From assembly GCA_038501625.1 (NCBI GenBank), contig JAZAYU010000019.1, forward strand, positions 6,356,709 to 6,420,708: 64,000 nucleotides of DNA. Reading direction: 5' to 3'. Positions 1 through 11,738 of this stretch are shown here, in pieces (position 1 is the stretch's first letter; the number at the start of each line of letters is the position of its first letter). A program made the translations under genes and the position numbers. The notes beneath the pieces are model-generated. The model made no database searches, had not been told where the DNA came from, and was given only the letters and a program-made list of their open reading frames with translations. This DNA is from Corbicula japonica (lineage: Eukaryota; Mollusca; Bivalvia; Venerida; Cyrenidae).

Positions 1-840
1 GAAAACTTGGCACACTTGTTCATCATCATGTCCCGAGTGTGTATGCCAAGAACCATAACTCTAACTTTCATTTTCATCAAATTATGGCCCTTTTTTCGAC
101 TTAGAATTTCAGGTTAAAGTTTGCGTGCAAGCTACTGTACAAACACATAACTTCAATACTACTTATACTACAACTTTGAAACTTGGCACACTTGTTCATC
201 ATCATCTCCCAAGTGTGTATGCCAAAAACCAAAACTCTAACTTTCATTTTATTAAAATTATAGCTCTTTTTCGACTTACAATTTCAGGTTAAAGTTTGCG
301 TGCAAGCTAGTGTACAAACCCGTAACTTCCATACTACTTATACTACAGCTTTGAAACTTTCAGCACTTGTTCATTATCATATCCCGAGTGGGTATGCCAA
401 GAAGCATAACTCTAACTTCCATTTTGTTCAAATTATGGCCCTTTTTCAACTTAGAATTTCAGGTTAAAGTTTGCGTGCAAGCTAGTTACTTTCATACTTC
501 TTGTACTATAGCTTTGAAACTTGTTCACTATCATGACCCTGACTATGTATGCCAAGAACCATAACTCTTTCTTTGATTTATATCAAATTATTGCCCTTTT
601 TAGACTAAGAAATTAAGGTTAAAGTTTGCGTGCAAGGTGGTGAAACCTCATATCTTTCATTCTATAAAAACGACAACTTTAAAACTTTGTATACCTTTAT
701 TTTATCATACATCAGGTAATCAATTCAAAGGCCCATAACTCATCCTTGCTTTTATAATTTAATTTTTGCCCTTTCTCGCTTAGAAATTAGAATTAAGACT
801 TAGAAATTATGGTTAAAGTTTCAATGTTAGTGTTTTTCAT
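1..840. repeat. Diverged tandem array, unit ~160-176 bp
   Basis: Four to five diverged copies of one unit follow each other, recognised by 'gaaacttggcacac', 'tatgccaagaaccataact', 'aaattatggcccttttt' and 'ttcaggttaaagtttgcgtg', which recur near positions 1, 176, 352, 512 and 670. Divergence rises toward the right end. The composition resembles the ~159-bp array at 3.18-4.62 kb. No coding sequence is seen; a 65-codon open stretch at 367-564 is just the repeat unit. Confidence 0.8.
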
Positions 841-904
841 AGGTAATATTATAGAAAAGGTTTAAAACAGATGTACTTAACATACTTTGGTTGAAAGTGT
901 TGAG

Positions 905-1198
905 TGGTTATACTATACTTTACTACACTATACTATGCTATACTCTACTCTACTCTACTCTACTCTACTCTACTCTACTCTACTCTACTCTACTCTACTC
1001 TACTCTACTCTACTCTACTCTACTCTACTCTACTCTACTCTACTCTACTCTACTCTACTCTACTCTACTCTACTCTACTCTACTCTACTCTACTCTACTC
1101 TACTCTACTCTACTCTACTCTACTCTACTCTACTCTACTCTACTCTACTCTACTCTACTCTACTCTACTCTACTCTACTCTACTCTACTCTACTCTAC
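905..1198. repeat. (TACTC)n pentanucleotide microsatellite
   Basis: About 50 near-perfect copies of TACTC (equivalently CTCTA) run from about 945 to 1198, preceded by imperfect copies from about 905. Five is not a multiple of three and the unit has no stop in any + frame, so all three + frames stay open here. The + strand is free of G throughout the perfect part. Confidence 0.97.
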
Positions 1199-1985
1199 TA
1201 TACCGCACCGCACCGCACCACAACGCACCGCATCACACCGCACCGCACCGCACCCACCCACCCACCCACCCACCACCACACCCCCAGCACCACCACCCAC
1301 CCCACACCCACCCACCCCACCCACCCACCCACCCACCACCACCCCACACCCACCCCACACCCACCCACCCACCCCACACCCACCTCCCACCACCACCTTC
1401 CACCACCACCACCCACCCCACACCCACCAACCCCACACCCACCCACCCACCACCACCAACCCACCACACCACCCCACACCACAACCCACCACCACCACCC
1501 ACCACCTCCCCCCCACCCCCCACCCACCCACCGCCCACATCCACCCACCCACCACCACCCCACACCCACCCACCCACCCACCCCACCCCCACCCACCACC
1601 ACCCACCACCACCTCCTACCACTACCCACCACCACCACCCACCCACCACACCACACCACACTACCACCACCACCCACCACATACCACCAACACCACCACC
1701 AACAATAACACCAACAACACAACCAACAATAACACAAATAACAACAACTACACCACCAACAACACCGTCAACAACACCACCAACAACAACATCAACACCA
1801 ACAATAGCATCAACAACCACCACCAACAGCAACAACACTGACAACAACACCACCACCAACAACAACAACAACACCAACAACACAACCAACAAAAACCCTA
1901 ATAACAACAACAACACCATCAACAACAACACCACCAACAACACCGTCAACAACACCACCAACAACAATACCATACCTTACTATAC
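1199..1985. repeat. C-rich then CAA-rich low-complexity tract
   Basis: The pentanucleotide array passes into CACCG/CACAC, then (CCCA)n and CCACCA runs to about 1690, then (AACACC)/(CAA)n runs to about 1970. Almost no G occurs on the + strand. Overlapping long open frames on both strands translate to Pro/Thr/His or Asn/Thr on + and Gly/Val/Trp on -. They are repeat artefacts with no start context or splice structure, so no gene is called. Confidence 0.95.
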
Positions 1986-2925
1986 TACACCACACTATAG
2001 GTGGGCAGGGGTGTATGGACTGGGTTGTGTAAACCCTCTAAAAAAACTACAATAATAAATTAAGTGTAATTTATTGATTTCCTAACTTGGATTAAGAAAC
2101 TTTTGTTCATGTGTGTGTGTTGGGTGTCATAAACTCCTGAATCACTCCCCAGTTTAAATGAAGCCCAGTTTTAAATGTGCTTAAATATGTCTGACTTCGA
2201 ATAGTCGAGCGTGCTGTCGTTTCCGACTGGCTCTTGTTAATTTTTATTTTTTATTAACGAAGAAGGTATTTCGGGATTGTCTAAAATCCGTTCTGTATGG
2301 AACAGATTATGTTTCGATTTTTTTACCAATAAATTTTTTGGGGGCGGGTGGTTTTGGACAGGGGCGGGCAGGGATGAGAATCTAAAATATTTTTTTCTCT
2401 GGCCTTAATTAGGAAAAATATGGTATGTTTTAAAGTTACGAAAAAAAAGTTTCATTTCCATGTCTTGCAAGCAGACAACACATCCTCAGTTTGGAGGTTG
2501 GGGGCATGATCAATGGGGAGGGGGTAGTTATTAGGAGAAAGATAGTATGTTGTTGACAGGACCACATTTCAATGTTTTGCAGGCAGACAACTTAATGTTC
2601 TGTAGAACATTAATTCAAGTTTAATAATATTAAAAATTGGAAAATGGAGTTGATATGCAAATACCTCATTAGACTGAAGCTCATAACTCTTAACAGCTTG
2701 TGTCTAGTATAAATATTAGGTTATAATTTAAATGTTGCGGGGGTAACAGATGGAGAAATCAGGATCATTTGTAGATGAAATTTCCAGATTAGATTATCAT
2801 TGGTTGACTTATTAGACATTGTTACATTATGTATTTCAGGGGTAATGAAATGAAATTTATAACAACATATTGATAAAATTAAGACATGTAATAACTTGTA
2901 CCTTTACAAGGTCGATATGGATTTT
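1986..2925. other. Non-coding stretch, no feature recognised
   Basis: AT-rich unique-looking sequence with a G-rich patch at about 2335-2375 and two 'gcagacaac' words (2470 and 2582). No exon with acceptor and donor could be supported. It may be intron of the gene whose exons begin at 5262, or intergenic. Confidence 0.5.
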
Positions 2926-3085
2926 ACTGCATGTGCAACCAGTGTAGATTGAGATCTGTGCTGCCTGATCTAATCTTCACTGGCCAATTCTTGGTCAGAA
3001 ATAACCTTATAAATCTAAAAGTGAACACAGTAGATCAAGATCAGACTGCATGTATTTGCTGGTTGATCTGGTTCTGCATTTTTGT
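2926..3085. mobile_element. TH element, degenerate copy
   Basis: Contains both hairpin words in decayed form ('ccagtgtagattgagatc' and 'ctggttgatctggttctgca') separated by the usual 'tggtcagaaataacc' spacer. Neither TTAACCC end is preserved. Confidence 0.75.
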
Positions 3086-4640
3086 GTCACCTGCGATAGC
3101 AGGTAGACACATAGGGATCCTATTGTCTGGCAGCGTCGTCGTCTTCGTCGTCGTTGTCGTAGTCGGTGCCGTCGTCCGGTAGTCCCCCAACTTTAACCTG
3201 AAACTTAATGTTGTCTATAACTTTGATAGTACTTGTCCTATTCACTTCATACTTGGAATATATCATCAGCATGAACAATGCCATCTGTGACAACAAGAAT
3301 GATAACTCCAGTTTCAATATTTTTTGAGTTATGCCCCTTTCAAATGCATCTTTAACCTGAAACTTAATGTTGCCTATAACTTTGAAAGTACTTGTCCTAT
3401 TCACTTCATACTTGAAATATATCACCAGCATGAAGAATGGCATCTGTGATGACAAGAATGATAACTCCAGTTTCAATATTTTTTGAGTTATGCCCCTTTC
3501 AAATGCAACTTTAACCTGAAACTTAATGTTGCCTATAACTTTGAAAGTACTTCACCTATTCACTTCATACTTGGAATATATCATCAGCATGAACAATGCC
3601 ATCTGTGACGACAAGAATGATAACTCCAGTTTCAATATTTTTTGAGTTATGCCCCTTTTAAATGCAACTTTAACCTGAAACTTAATGTTGCCTATAACTT
3701 TGAAAGTACTTGTCCTATTCACTTCGTACTTGGAATATATCATCAGCATGAACAGTGCCATCTGTGACGACAAGAAAGATAACTCCAGTTACAATATTTT
3801 TTGAGTTATGCCCCTTTCAAATGCAACTTTAACCTAAAACTAAATGTTGCCTATAACTTTGAAAGTACTTGTCCTGTTCACTTCGTACTTGGAATATATC
3901 ATCAGCATGAACAATGCCATCTGTGACGACAAGAAAGATATCTCCAGTTTCAATATTTTTTTAGTTATGCCCCTTTCAAATGCAACTTTAACCTGAAACT
4001 AAATGTTGCCTATAATTTGAAAGTACTTGTCCTATTCACCTCATACTTGGAATATAGCATCAGCTTGAACAATGCCATCTGCAACGACAAGAATGATAAC
4101 TCAAGTTTCAAAATTTTGTGAGTTATGCCCCTTTCAAATGCAACTTTAACATGAAACTTAATGTTTACTTTAACTTTGAAAGTACTTGTCCTTTTCACTT
4201 CATACTTGGAATATATCATCAGCATGAACAATGCCGTCTGTGACGACAAGAATAATAACTCCAGTTTCAATATTTTTTTAGTTATGCCCCTTTCAAATGC
4301 AACTTTAACCTGAAATTTAATGTTGCCATTTAACATTGAAAGTACTTGTCCTATTCACTTCATACTTTTAATATTTTATCAGCATGAACAGTGCCATCTG
4401 TGACGACAAGAATGATAACTCCAGTTTCAATATTTTATGAGTTATGTCCCTTTCAAATGCAACTTTAACATGAAACTTAGTGTTGCCTGTAAAATGGAAA
4501 GTACTTGTTCATTTAATTCACTTAATACTTTGAATAACTCATCTGCATTTACAAACCAATTTTTGAAGATGATAACTCAGGTTTCATCATTATTTTAGTT
4601 ATTCCCCTTTTAAATGCAATTTAGATGACACATGTGTTCT
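3086..4640. repeat. Tandem array, ~159-bp unit, 8-9 copies
   Basis: After a leader with 'tcacctgcgatagcaggt' (an inverted repeat) and a CGTCGT-rich patch at 3130-3180, a unit starting 'aacctgaaacttaatgttg' repeats near 3190, 3351, 3510, 3668, 3827, 3985, 4143, 4303 and 4463. Each unit carries 'gaaagtacttgtcctattc', 'atatcatcagcatgaacaat' and 'gagttatgcccctttcaaat'. The last copy is decayed. Open frames of 73-118 codons on the - strand follow the unit and are not treated as genes. The layout (palindromic leader plus ~160-bp tandem core) is that of bivalve Pearl-like elements. Confidence 0.85.
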
Positions 4641-5261
4641 GTGGTGTAGTATTGAAATCAACTTAAATAAAATATTTTTATTATATATGATTAAATATAG
4701 GCCCACATTTAAACTTTTTCCATGCAGGCGACACATGTGTTCCGCGGAACACAACATTTTAGTTTAACATGCGATAAAAAACACCTGTATTGTAAACCCA
4801 TACAGACAGATCTGGATCTACACTAGACTGCGTGTATTTGCAGGTTTATGTGGATCTTCACTTGTTGCACTGGAGATCTTAGGGGTTCCATTTTACCCAA
4901 CAGATGTCTCTTGAAATTTTCAAAATACCTCATTTTTACCCCTGTGTTTTTAGGTGAAGGGTAATTTTTCCTCAAATATGTATATTTTGGCTGTTGAATG
5001 GCAGAATCCCCTAAAAATGATCAAAATGACCCATAAGAGTCTGCAGCAGGTGGAATTTGTGGTTATAAGCCATATTCATGAAATATAGGGGAATACTGTT
5101 GGATCATTTAATTTCACGGGGACGAATTTTCACGCAAAAGCCTCGAATAAAATATTCATGAAGGCATAAATAAACACAATTGTTTATATCTGGCCAGTTT
5201 TTTACAGGGAAGCCAATATTATCAATTGTATTTTCACTGTTTATTTCATCAAACTTTCCAG
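4641..5261. other. Intronic or upstream sequence of the SR/Pro-rich gene
   Basis: Holds a TH fragment around 4785-4870 ('gatctggatctacactagac') and otherwise AT-rich sequence. It ends in the 3' splice site 'tcaaactttccag' at 5249-5261 that opens the first visible exon of the gene downstream. Confidence 0.5.
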
Positions 5262-8200
5262 GTTGAGTTGGTTGAGATTCCGTTACCTGAGGAAGGTGAA
5301 GGACCTTCTGTTGCCATGGAGACTCTGGAGTTTGACATCCCAGAAGACGGCGGAGAGTTAATCATGACCGAGGGAGAAACATACCTGGTGACAGACTCGG
5401 CTGATGGTGATCAGGAAATTCAAATTGAAGGTGAACTTACAATCTCATTCAATAGTGCATGGGTCAGCCTCCATGGTGAATAGGGGTTGGTGACAAACTG
5501 TGGTACTCCAGTTATTGCGATAAATTGATGACAGTACAATACCATGATAAGATTTTTAAATACCGGTTGTGCTATATTAAATGAAACCTACATAAAACAA
5601 TTCAATTTGAACATAACCAAGCTGTACGTTGTAAGAATCTTTGCAATATTTTCATATCATTTTGTATGAATCATCGCAATCAAATTTGTTTATAATTTTA
5701 TTGATCTTGTTCGTTTTCTGATACATAGGCATACTGGTTTACACTGTAAGTTACATACAGTAGACTTTTTTATAATATTTAGCGACAATCTGAATTGCAA
5801 AATCTATTTTCGATCACATCCTTGAAAATTTTTATTTCTATTTGATTATTGAAAGTCACATAATTATGTTATTGACATCCACTATTGCGCCCAAGAATAT
5901 AACCTGAGTTTGTCCACCAGTCTCTATTTCAGCCAATTAGATGCTTGAGATTTGAGACTTGTCTCCAGCTTAAGTTTTATGATTTAGTTCTTAGATTGAT
6001 AAAACATTATTCATGTTAACAGGTGAGACCGTGATTGAAGAAGATGTTACTCAGGCTGACATGATAGAAGTGACCATGGCCGATACAGCTGCGAGCCAGA
6101 CTGGTAGAGTTGTGACCCGATCACACAGTAAGGCTACAGACGATATGACAAGTAATTCCAGCAACCAGTCTGCTAGAAGTGGTGAGACTGGTGAAGGCAA
6201 GAGGAAAAGAAAAAGAAACTTGAGCCAGTCTAGTGCAGGCGAAGAACCAGTCTCCAAGAAACAACAAGAGGGCAGACAACTCAGGTAAACTGGTTGGTTA
6301 GAGTGCTCAAACTTGTTTTAGATTTCAAGTACAATCACTCTAAATCTAAAATGCTGTTTTAAAACTTTAATTCAAACGATCAGCACTTAAACATTTTACT
6401 GTATTAAAATACAAGAAAAGATCAAAAAGCAATATTTGTGACAAAACCCAGATTTCAGGGGCAAAGTAAGATTGTTTTCTTATGAGCATGTGTCCTTTAT
6501 AAGCAGAACAATACAGTAGTGTACTGAGTATTTACCAAACACCAAAGGGGGTAAATAAATTTTGCTCAGTCTGCACGTCATTTGCACTGAAAATATTCTA
6601 TGGACTTCCAGCACCTTATCCCTTTACTTTTAATGGTTTTATAACAAGTGCAACCAGTGTAGATCCAGACCAGCCTGAATACAGCTTATGTGTCTGATCA
6701 GGATCTACACTGTTTACGTCTTGGTTAGAATTAACTGAATAAAATGAAAAAGCAAACGGTGTAGTTCCTGATCAGACAGCAAAGATGTGCCAGCGGTTCA
6801 GGACCTACAATCCAACTACAATTATTTGCTCATCTAAACACATACATGAATTTTTTTTTTAATCTTTAGGAGTCATGACAGTCGATCTGAGAAACAAGAC
6901 TCTAAATCCAGGAAGAAGAGCTATAACACAGACGACTTGTACAAACCTCGGCACTCATTCTCCAGGAAGTCGGTGACTACACCTCCTCCACTACCCAACG
7001 AGCCACCCCCTCCACCTTCCGAACCAGAACCCCCACCACTGCCTCCTCTTCCACCTCCGCCTGCCGAACCAGCAGGTGCCGAGAGCGATGGTGAACTGCC
7101 GCAAGCACCTGCCTCACCTGATGCTTCAGACTCTGACGTCTCGTCTCACGAAAGCGTAAAAAGTGACAAGAAGAGGAAAAGGGATTCAAGGTCAAGGTCA
7201 CCAAAGAAAAGCCGTAAGTCAAGGTCAAAGTCTACAGGAACAGCTTCTTCATATTCCAGGAAGCGTTCACGCTCATACTCCAGTGGGTCATCATATTCTA
7301 GGAGAAGGTCAAGGTCAAGTAGAAGTAGGTCAGGGTCTTTGTCCTCCATTAGCAGTGAATCAAGGTCACGATCAAGATCAAGATCTTACAGCCATTCATA
7401 TAGTAGGTCAAGGTCACGGAGTAGATCAAGTTCTGGTTCAAGGTCAGTTTCAAGGTCGAGGTCAAGGTCAATATCATCTGTGTCCTCCAAGAGGTCAGCC
7501 TACTCAGATGATTCTGAGGAGAGAAGGAGAAAGGCCAGACCGCTGGAAGAGGTTGACTTTGGAGAGGCGGCCAAGAGGGCCCGGCAGAATGCAATGATGG
7601 CACCATTTGGCCCAAGGGGTCCTCCACCGATGGGGCCCCGACCACCTATGGTGCCTCTTGGCCCAAGAGGGCCTCTTGTTCCTGGGTAAGTTTGAATACA
7701 AATTCTTTCAGAATTGAACAAGTTGCTAGCATGTAATTTATAAATTGATTGATTGATTGATTGATCGATTGATAGATTGATTAAGTAGTTCTCTTCTTAA
7801 TTCCTTAAAATAAAATAATTCCATGTAGAACTTCTTTTGACAAGGGAACTGAAAAATACTCTCTGAAACTGCATACCTGATTTCAAAATAACTTTATAGA
7901 AAATGATCCATAGGCCGCCCAAGTTGGTTTGTGAAAACTTGATGTACAATGGCCAGGGTGAGTTTTCACTAAAACCCATTAAACGAACAACTCTTTTCCT
8001 CAGTAACTAATGGCCAGCATACCATTGCTAAATTAATGAGAGGATAATACATGGCTGCGGGGGGAATAATGGCCCATGGGCTTCAGGCGTGAAAGAATGC
8101 AAGGGCCGGTTACTTGATTATGCCTTGGCTAAGATTTTAATTGCTGGATACACTAACAAATTTGTTACTGTAAATATTAAGGTTTGTATTAATGATTAAT

Positions 8201-10297
8201 CTGGGTTAATTACTGAAATTTCTTCATAGTTTGCTAATTTACATTAACATTATACAATTATTTACTTATTAGCTGGGAAATATGCTGTGATATTGACCTA
8301 AAAAATCGTTATTGACCGAGGCGATAGCCGAGGTCAATAACGATTTTTGCGGTCAATATCAACAGCATATTTCCCAGCTAATAAGTAAATAACTGTTTTA
8401 TTACATGAACTATAAATAGTTATGTTTTAGAAATCTTCAATTAAGACTAATTTCAAGTGGACTCCGTGCGGCTTATCAAGCTAATTTGAACGATAAATGG
8501 CGCGAAATATAACGTCAATGGTAACGCGTCGTAAATGACGTCATTAAAATAACTACTATTACATGAACTATAAATAATATAAAAGATGGAAACTTTCGCA
8601 TTCTATTTATAGACAGGTCAATATCAGCGAAAGCGGGTCAATATCTAGATTTATTGACTCGGTTATTTTGGGGGTGTGACCAATCGCGTTGCGTCTATTT
8701 ATAGTTCATGTAATAATCTGGTTTGTTTTCAGACCATATCCTATGCGGGGAATGCCACCAATGGTTCGTGGCCCACGAGGCATGATTCGAGGTCGGTTCC
8801 CATCTCCTGGCTATGTAGGACCAGATGGTTCCCCTATACGACCCCCTGTAGGATCACCAGGAAAACCCTACTTTCCACCAGGGGGACCACGCTACATGCC
8901 CCCAGCTCCACCGTGGGAAGATCCTCTTAGACCAAGACCACCGTAAGTAAAATTGTACAGTGAAACCCCACAAGTAAGACCACCTTCTAGTGGGGTAGTG
9001 TTTATTGTAGAGGGGAAATTGACCAATGAAGATTCTGATTACACTGGTGACACATGAGATATATGCCAGAGCTATAATTTTATTATTTTATTTATTGGTC
9101 AGTTAGTTTTTGTGTATTTTGCAAAATGGAGGGAAAGTTCGCAAAATCAACTGAACCATTGAATATCTAAGTTTATAATAACAGTACAAGTGGCTGAATT
9201 TTGCCTGTGTGAAAAAGTTATTTATGCCTTCTGTGTGAAATTTGGTATCCACGAATTAAATATCAGAAGCAGTGTGGAGTAGATGGTTTTCATAGGTGAC
9301 CATTAATACAAGCTACACCATTTATTAGTTTGCAGCCAGAAATTTCTGAAAATTTTCTTATATTGACCTAACTGTTGTTTATGTTTTCAGTTTTGAAGAT
9401 GATGACTATTACCCACCAGATGACATTCACGAAGGCCCTGGAAAGACTGGAATAACTGAGCGAGGAACCCTGTACCGTGAAGACAAGAGCCCCACCCCTC
9501 CACCAGTGGAGAGAAGGCCGGTGTACACCCCTCCCCCACCCGCCTCCATGTACCATGAAGGCTCCATGTCACCCCCTATACCTACCGGTATCACAGAGAG
9601 AGGTACTCTGTACAGAGAAGATACGTCACCATCCCCTCCGCCAATTTACAGGCGTCGTTTAGAAGGTTCTCTGTCACCGCCTCCTAGGCCTAGACACAGA
9701 ATGGAGTCCTTGACCCCATCACCACCTCCTATGTTACGGAAGAGAACACGCAGTGCTAGAAGTGGCTCCTTTGAGTCCATTTCGCCATCACCACCACGCC
9801 ATCCTGTTCGGCCGAGATCAATCACACCACAACCCCGTACCCGTAGAATATCAATATCACCAACCCATGTTCAGAGAAACACCCCACCTGTGCTCCGACA
9901 TACTAGAGTAGAAATCACTGGTACCCCATCTCCGCCCTCTTCTGGAGAACTTACCCCCTCTCCCCCTGATTTACGGGATAGGTCCCGCTCACCAATTAGT
10001 CCTGGACCCCTGGGACCAGTTTCTCCATTATCCCTAAGGGGCCCTGCATCACCCCTAGGGTCAGTGACTCCTACACCTTCTGCGCCAGCCTCACCGAGTT
10101 CGCCTCCATCACCAAGAAGATCCAGACGTCATAGAATGCGGGAACCGGCCTCACCGGCTTCATCAGGGGAGATAAGTTCCCCAGTCAGGTCGAGACATGG
10201 AACCAGAAAGAGCTCTTCAGTGGAGGAAGAATCAGCCCTACTTGTAGCCAGGGAAACAAGATCACGTCACAAAAAATCAAAAAAGAGGAAGAGATGA
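5262..10297 (+). CDS. Ser/Arg- and Pro-rich nuclear-like protein, 3' five exons
   Basis: Five exons join with matching phases: 5262-5430, 6023-6284, 6870-7685, 8733-8942 and 9391-10297 (TGA). Every junction has AG before and GT after, giving 787 residues; the start lies upstream, so the N-terminus is missing. Residues 1-~60 are acidic. At ~110-143 is a basic patch with KRKRKR. At ~179-210 is a polyproline block. At ~244-360 is an RS domain with many SR/RS dipeptides, as in splicing-associated proteins. Residues ~375-500 are Gly/Pro/Arg/Met-rich ('GPRGPPPMGPRPPM'). The rest is full of SPSPP/TPSPP phosphosite-like motifs and ends KKSKKRKR. A 13-residue block TGITERGTLYRED occurs twice in the last exon, an internal duplication. 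No RNA-recognition or catalytic domain is visible. RS domain and basic clusters suggest a nuclear speckle or transcription/splicing role; that is inference. I do not recognise the family. Confidence 0.85.
5890..5990. mobile_element. CCAAT-bearing inverted-repeat element fragment
   Basis: In the first visible intron. Words 'ttcagccaattagatg', 'gagacttgtctccagctt' and 'agttttatgattta' match the element at 60854-60985 and related copies near 21.6, 35.1 and 56.9 kb. Only part of the element is seen. Confidence 0.5.
6617..6830. mobile_element. TH element copy in intron
   Basis: Lies between the exons ending 6284 and starting 6870. Both hairpin halves are present ('gtgtagatccagaccagcc', 'tgatcaggatctacactg' and a decayed second half). 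The left end reads 'ttatccctttact'. Confidence 0.8.
7743..7782. repeat. (GATT)n microsatellite
   Basis: About nine imperfect copies of ATTG/GATT, lying 60 nt inside the intron after the exon that ends at 7685. Confidence 0.85.
8260..8714. mobile_element. Compound inverted-repeat element touching an exon acceptor
   Basis: 8260-8390 is a hairpin with ~60-nt arms: 'tttacttattagctgggaaa' on the left answers 'tttcccagctaataagtaaa' on the right, around the loop 'gaggcgatagccgag'. A second inverted repeat follows, 'attacatgaactataaata' at 8558-8576 against 'tatttatagttcatgtaat' at 8696-8714, with a third copy of the word near 8399. TGACGTCA occurs at 8536-8543. The right end stops 16 nt before the AG (8731-8732) that opens the exon at 8733. 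Confidence 0.85.
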
Positions 10298-10560
10298 ACA
10301 TATGTTCTTGAACATTTTGAGATAAATGTGGAATGTTACATGTGTGCAAGCATTCAAGTCTTTCAAAGCAAGTATGAAGTTTTCAGAAATAAACACTTTG
10401 TACAGATATTTGAAATGGATTACTCAGAACTTTCACAACAACTGTGTTGTTATATAAGGCAGTAGTCATATGATGAACCTAAAATCTACTGCAACTCTTA
10501 AAATCCTAATGGAAGATTTTCTTCCTTAATAAAAGGATAACTGTTTTGGCAGTATTAATG
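10298..10560 (+). other. 3' UTR of the SR/Pro-rich gene with two polyadenylation signals
   Basis: AATAAA hexamers lie at 10388-10393 and 10528-10533, 91 and 231 nt past the stop codon. Either could serve; the exact cleavage site cannot be read from sequence. Confidence 0.6.
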
Positions 10561-10664
10561 TCTGACAGTGTAAAATGTGCCATCTTTTCAAGCCAAATGT
10601 TTGGAAAATTATGCTGCATGTCACAGTATGTTAGAAGTGTATGACTTGAATTTTGTTTACTTTG

Positions 10665-10899
10665 TTAACCCTTTACTCTGTAGATAGACTGTAATCGCAC
10701 AGGCAAACAGTGTAGATCCAGATCAGCCAGCACATACATGTCATCTGATCAGGATCTACACTGTTTGCTTTTTAGATTCAAAAGGTAATTTGTGACTAAG
10801 CACTGTAGATTCAGATCAGATGGCACAGATGTGTCAGCTGATCTGGATCTAAACTGTTTGCCCAATCGATGAAAGTTGTAGAATGGAGTAAAAGGTAAA
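10665..10899. mobile_element. TH element copy
   Basis: Begins TTAACCCTTTACTC and ends in a decayed 'ggagtaaaaggtaaa'. Both hairpins are readable. It is the first of a run of TH copies filling the gap between the SR/Pro-rich gene and CREBRF. Confidence 0.9.
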
Positions 10900-11255
10900 C
10901 CAGAGTTTTTTGATATTGGCATTTTCTTCACAATCTGATTTGGATCTAAAATCTTCGCAAATGGGATACAAATCAAATCTATGTATCAGAGAGTTAAGCA
11001 TACATTCTGGCTGATATTTGTTAAGTATTTCATATACTTGATGATAAGTTTCTTCTGTGTTGTCAACAGTGTTAATTGATTGTTTTGTGTAATGTCTTAA
11101 AGATTTGTGACTTTCAAGATTCCATCTTGGGCGCAAGTCTAAAAATAAACAAATTAACAGTGACTGCACAATCTGCAAATAGAATGACTACAGTGAAATC
11201 AGAGTGAAATTTAGCTATCATAAGTTGGCAAAACATGGAATTATGCTAACTAATC
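10900..11255. other. Intergenic, nothing recognised
   Basis: AT-rich sequence between two TH copies. Open frames on the - strand start in the repeats and show no splice or composition support. Confidence 0.5.
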
Positions 11256-11496
11256 GAAACCCTCTCCATATATATGCCTGTATGACATGGGCTAACAGTG
11301 TAGATCCCGATCAGCCAGCACATCTGTGCCATCTGATCTGGATCTTCACTGTTCGCTTTTGATTTATTAGGTTATTTCTCACCAATAAGCAAACAGTGTA
11401 GATCCTGATCAAATGGCATGGATGTGCCGGCTGATCTGGATCTACACTGGTCGCACAGACATAAAAAGGCATAGGTATATATGGAGTAAAGGTTAA
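11256..11496. mobile_element. TH element copy
   Basis: Both hairpins are well kept ('tgatcaaatggcatggatgt' and 'gatcagccagcacatctgtg'). The right end reads 'ggagtaaaggttaa'; the left TTAA is mutated. Confidence 0.9.
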
Positions 11497-11738
11497 ACAA
11501 TGTTATCAGAATACATGAAAAAGTGGGTTCCTGTTGTTGCGTTGAGATATAAGGATCATTTGAAGAGTTTAGGACTTGATTTACACTGAACAGATTGTTG
11601 TGTGTTTTGAGAATGAAAATGGCAGCAAAATACTGATGGCTTGCTGAAATGTAAGCTATGACTTGATCAGTGACATTAGGATTTCTAGATTCGACATCTC
11701 AAAAATCTTATGTACATGTGTTAATCTGGAACAGAATG

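Noticed and set aside
887..2055. Long overlapping open frames on both strands (up to 383 codons)
   Set aside because: They are translations of the TACTC/CCCA/CAA repeats in every frame; no splice sites, start context or non-repeat sequence support a gene.
2335..2375. G-quadruplex candidate
   Set aside because: Runs of G are present but spacing is uneven and the longest spacer is long; too weak to report as a feature.
3120..4336. Three - strand frames (73-118 codons) with similar sequences (KILKLELSFL...)
   Set aside because: They follow the 159-bp tandem unit and break where units change phase; repeat artefact.
7163..7597. 144-codon + frame and several - strand frames over the RS-coding exon
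   Set aside because: Shadow frames of the AGGTCA/AGATCA-rich RS coding sequence; the spliced frame is phase-consistent over five exons.
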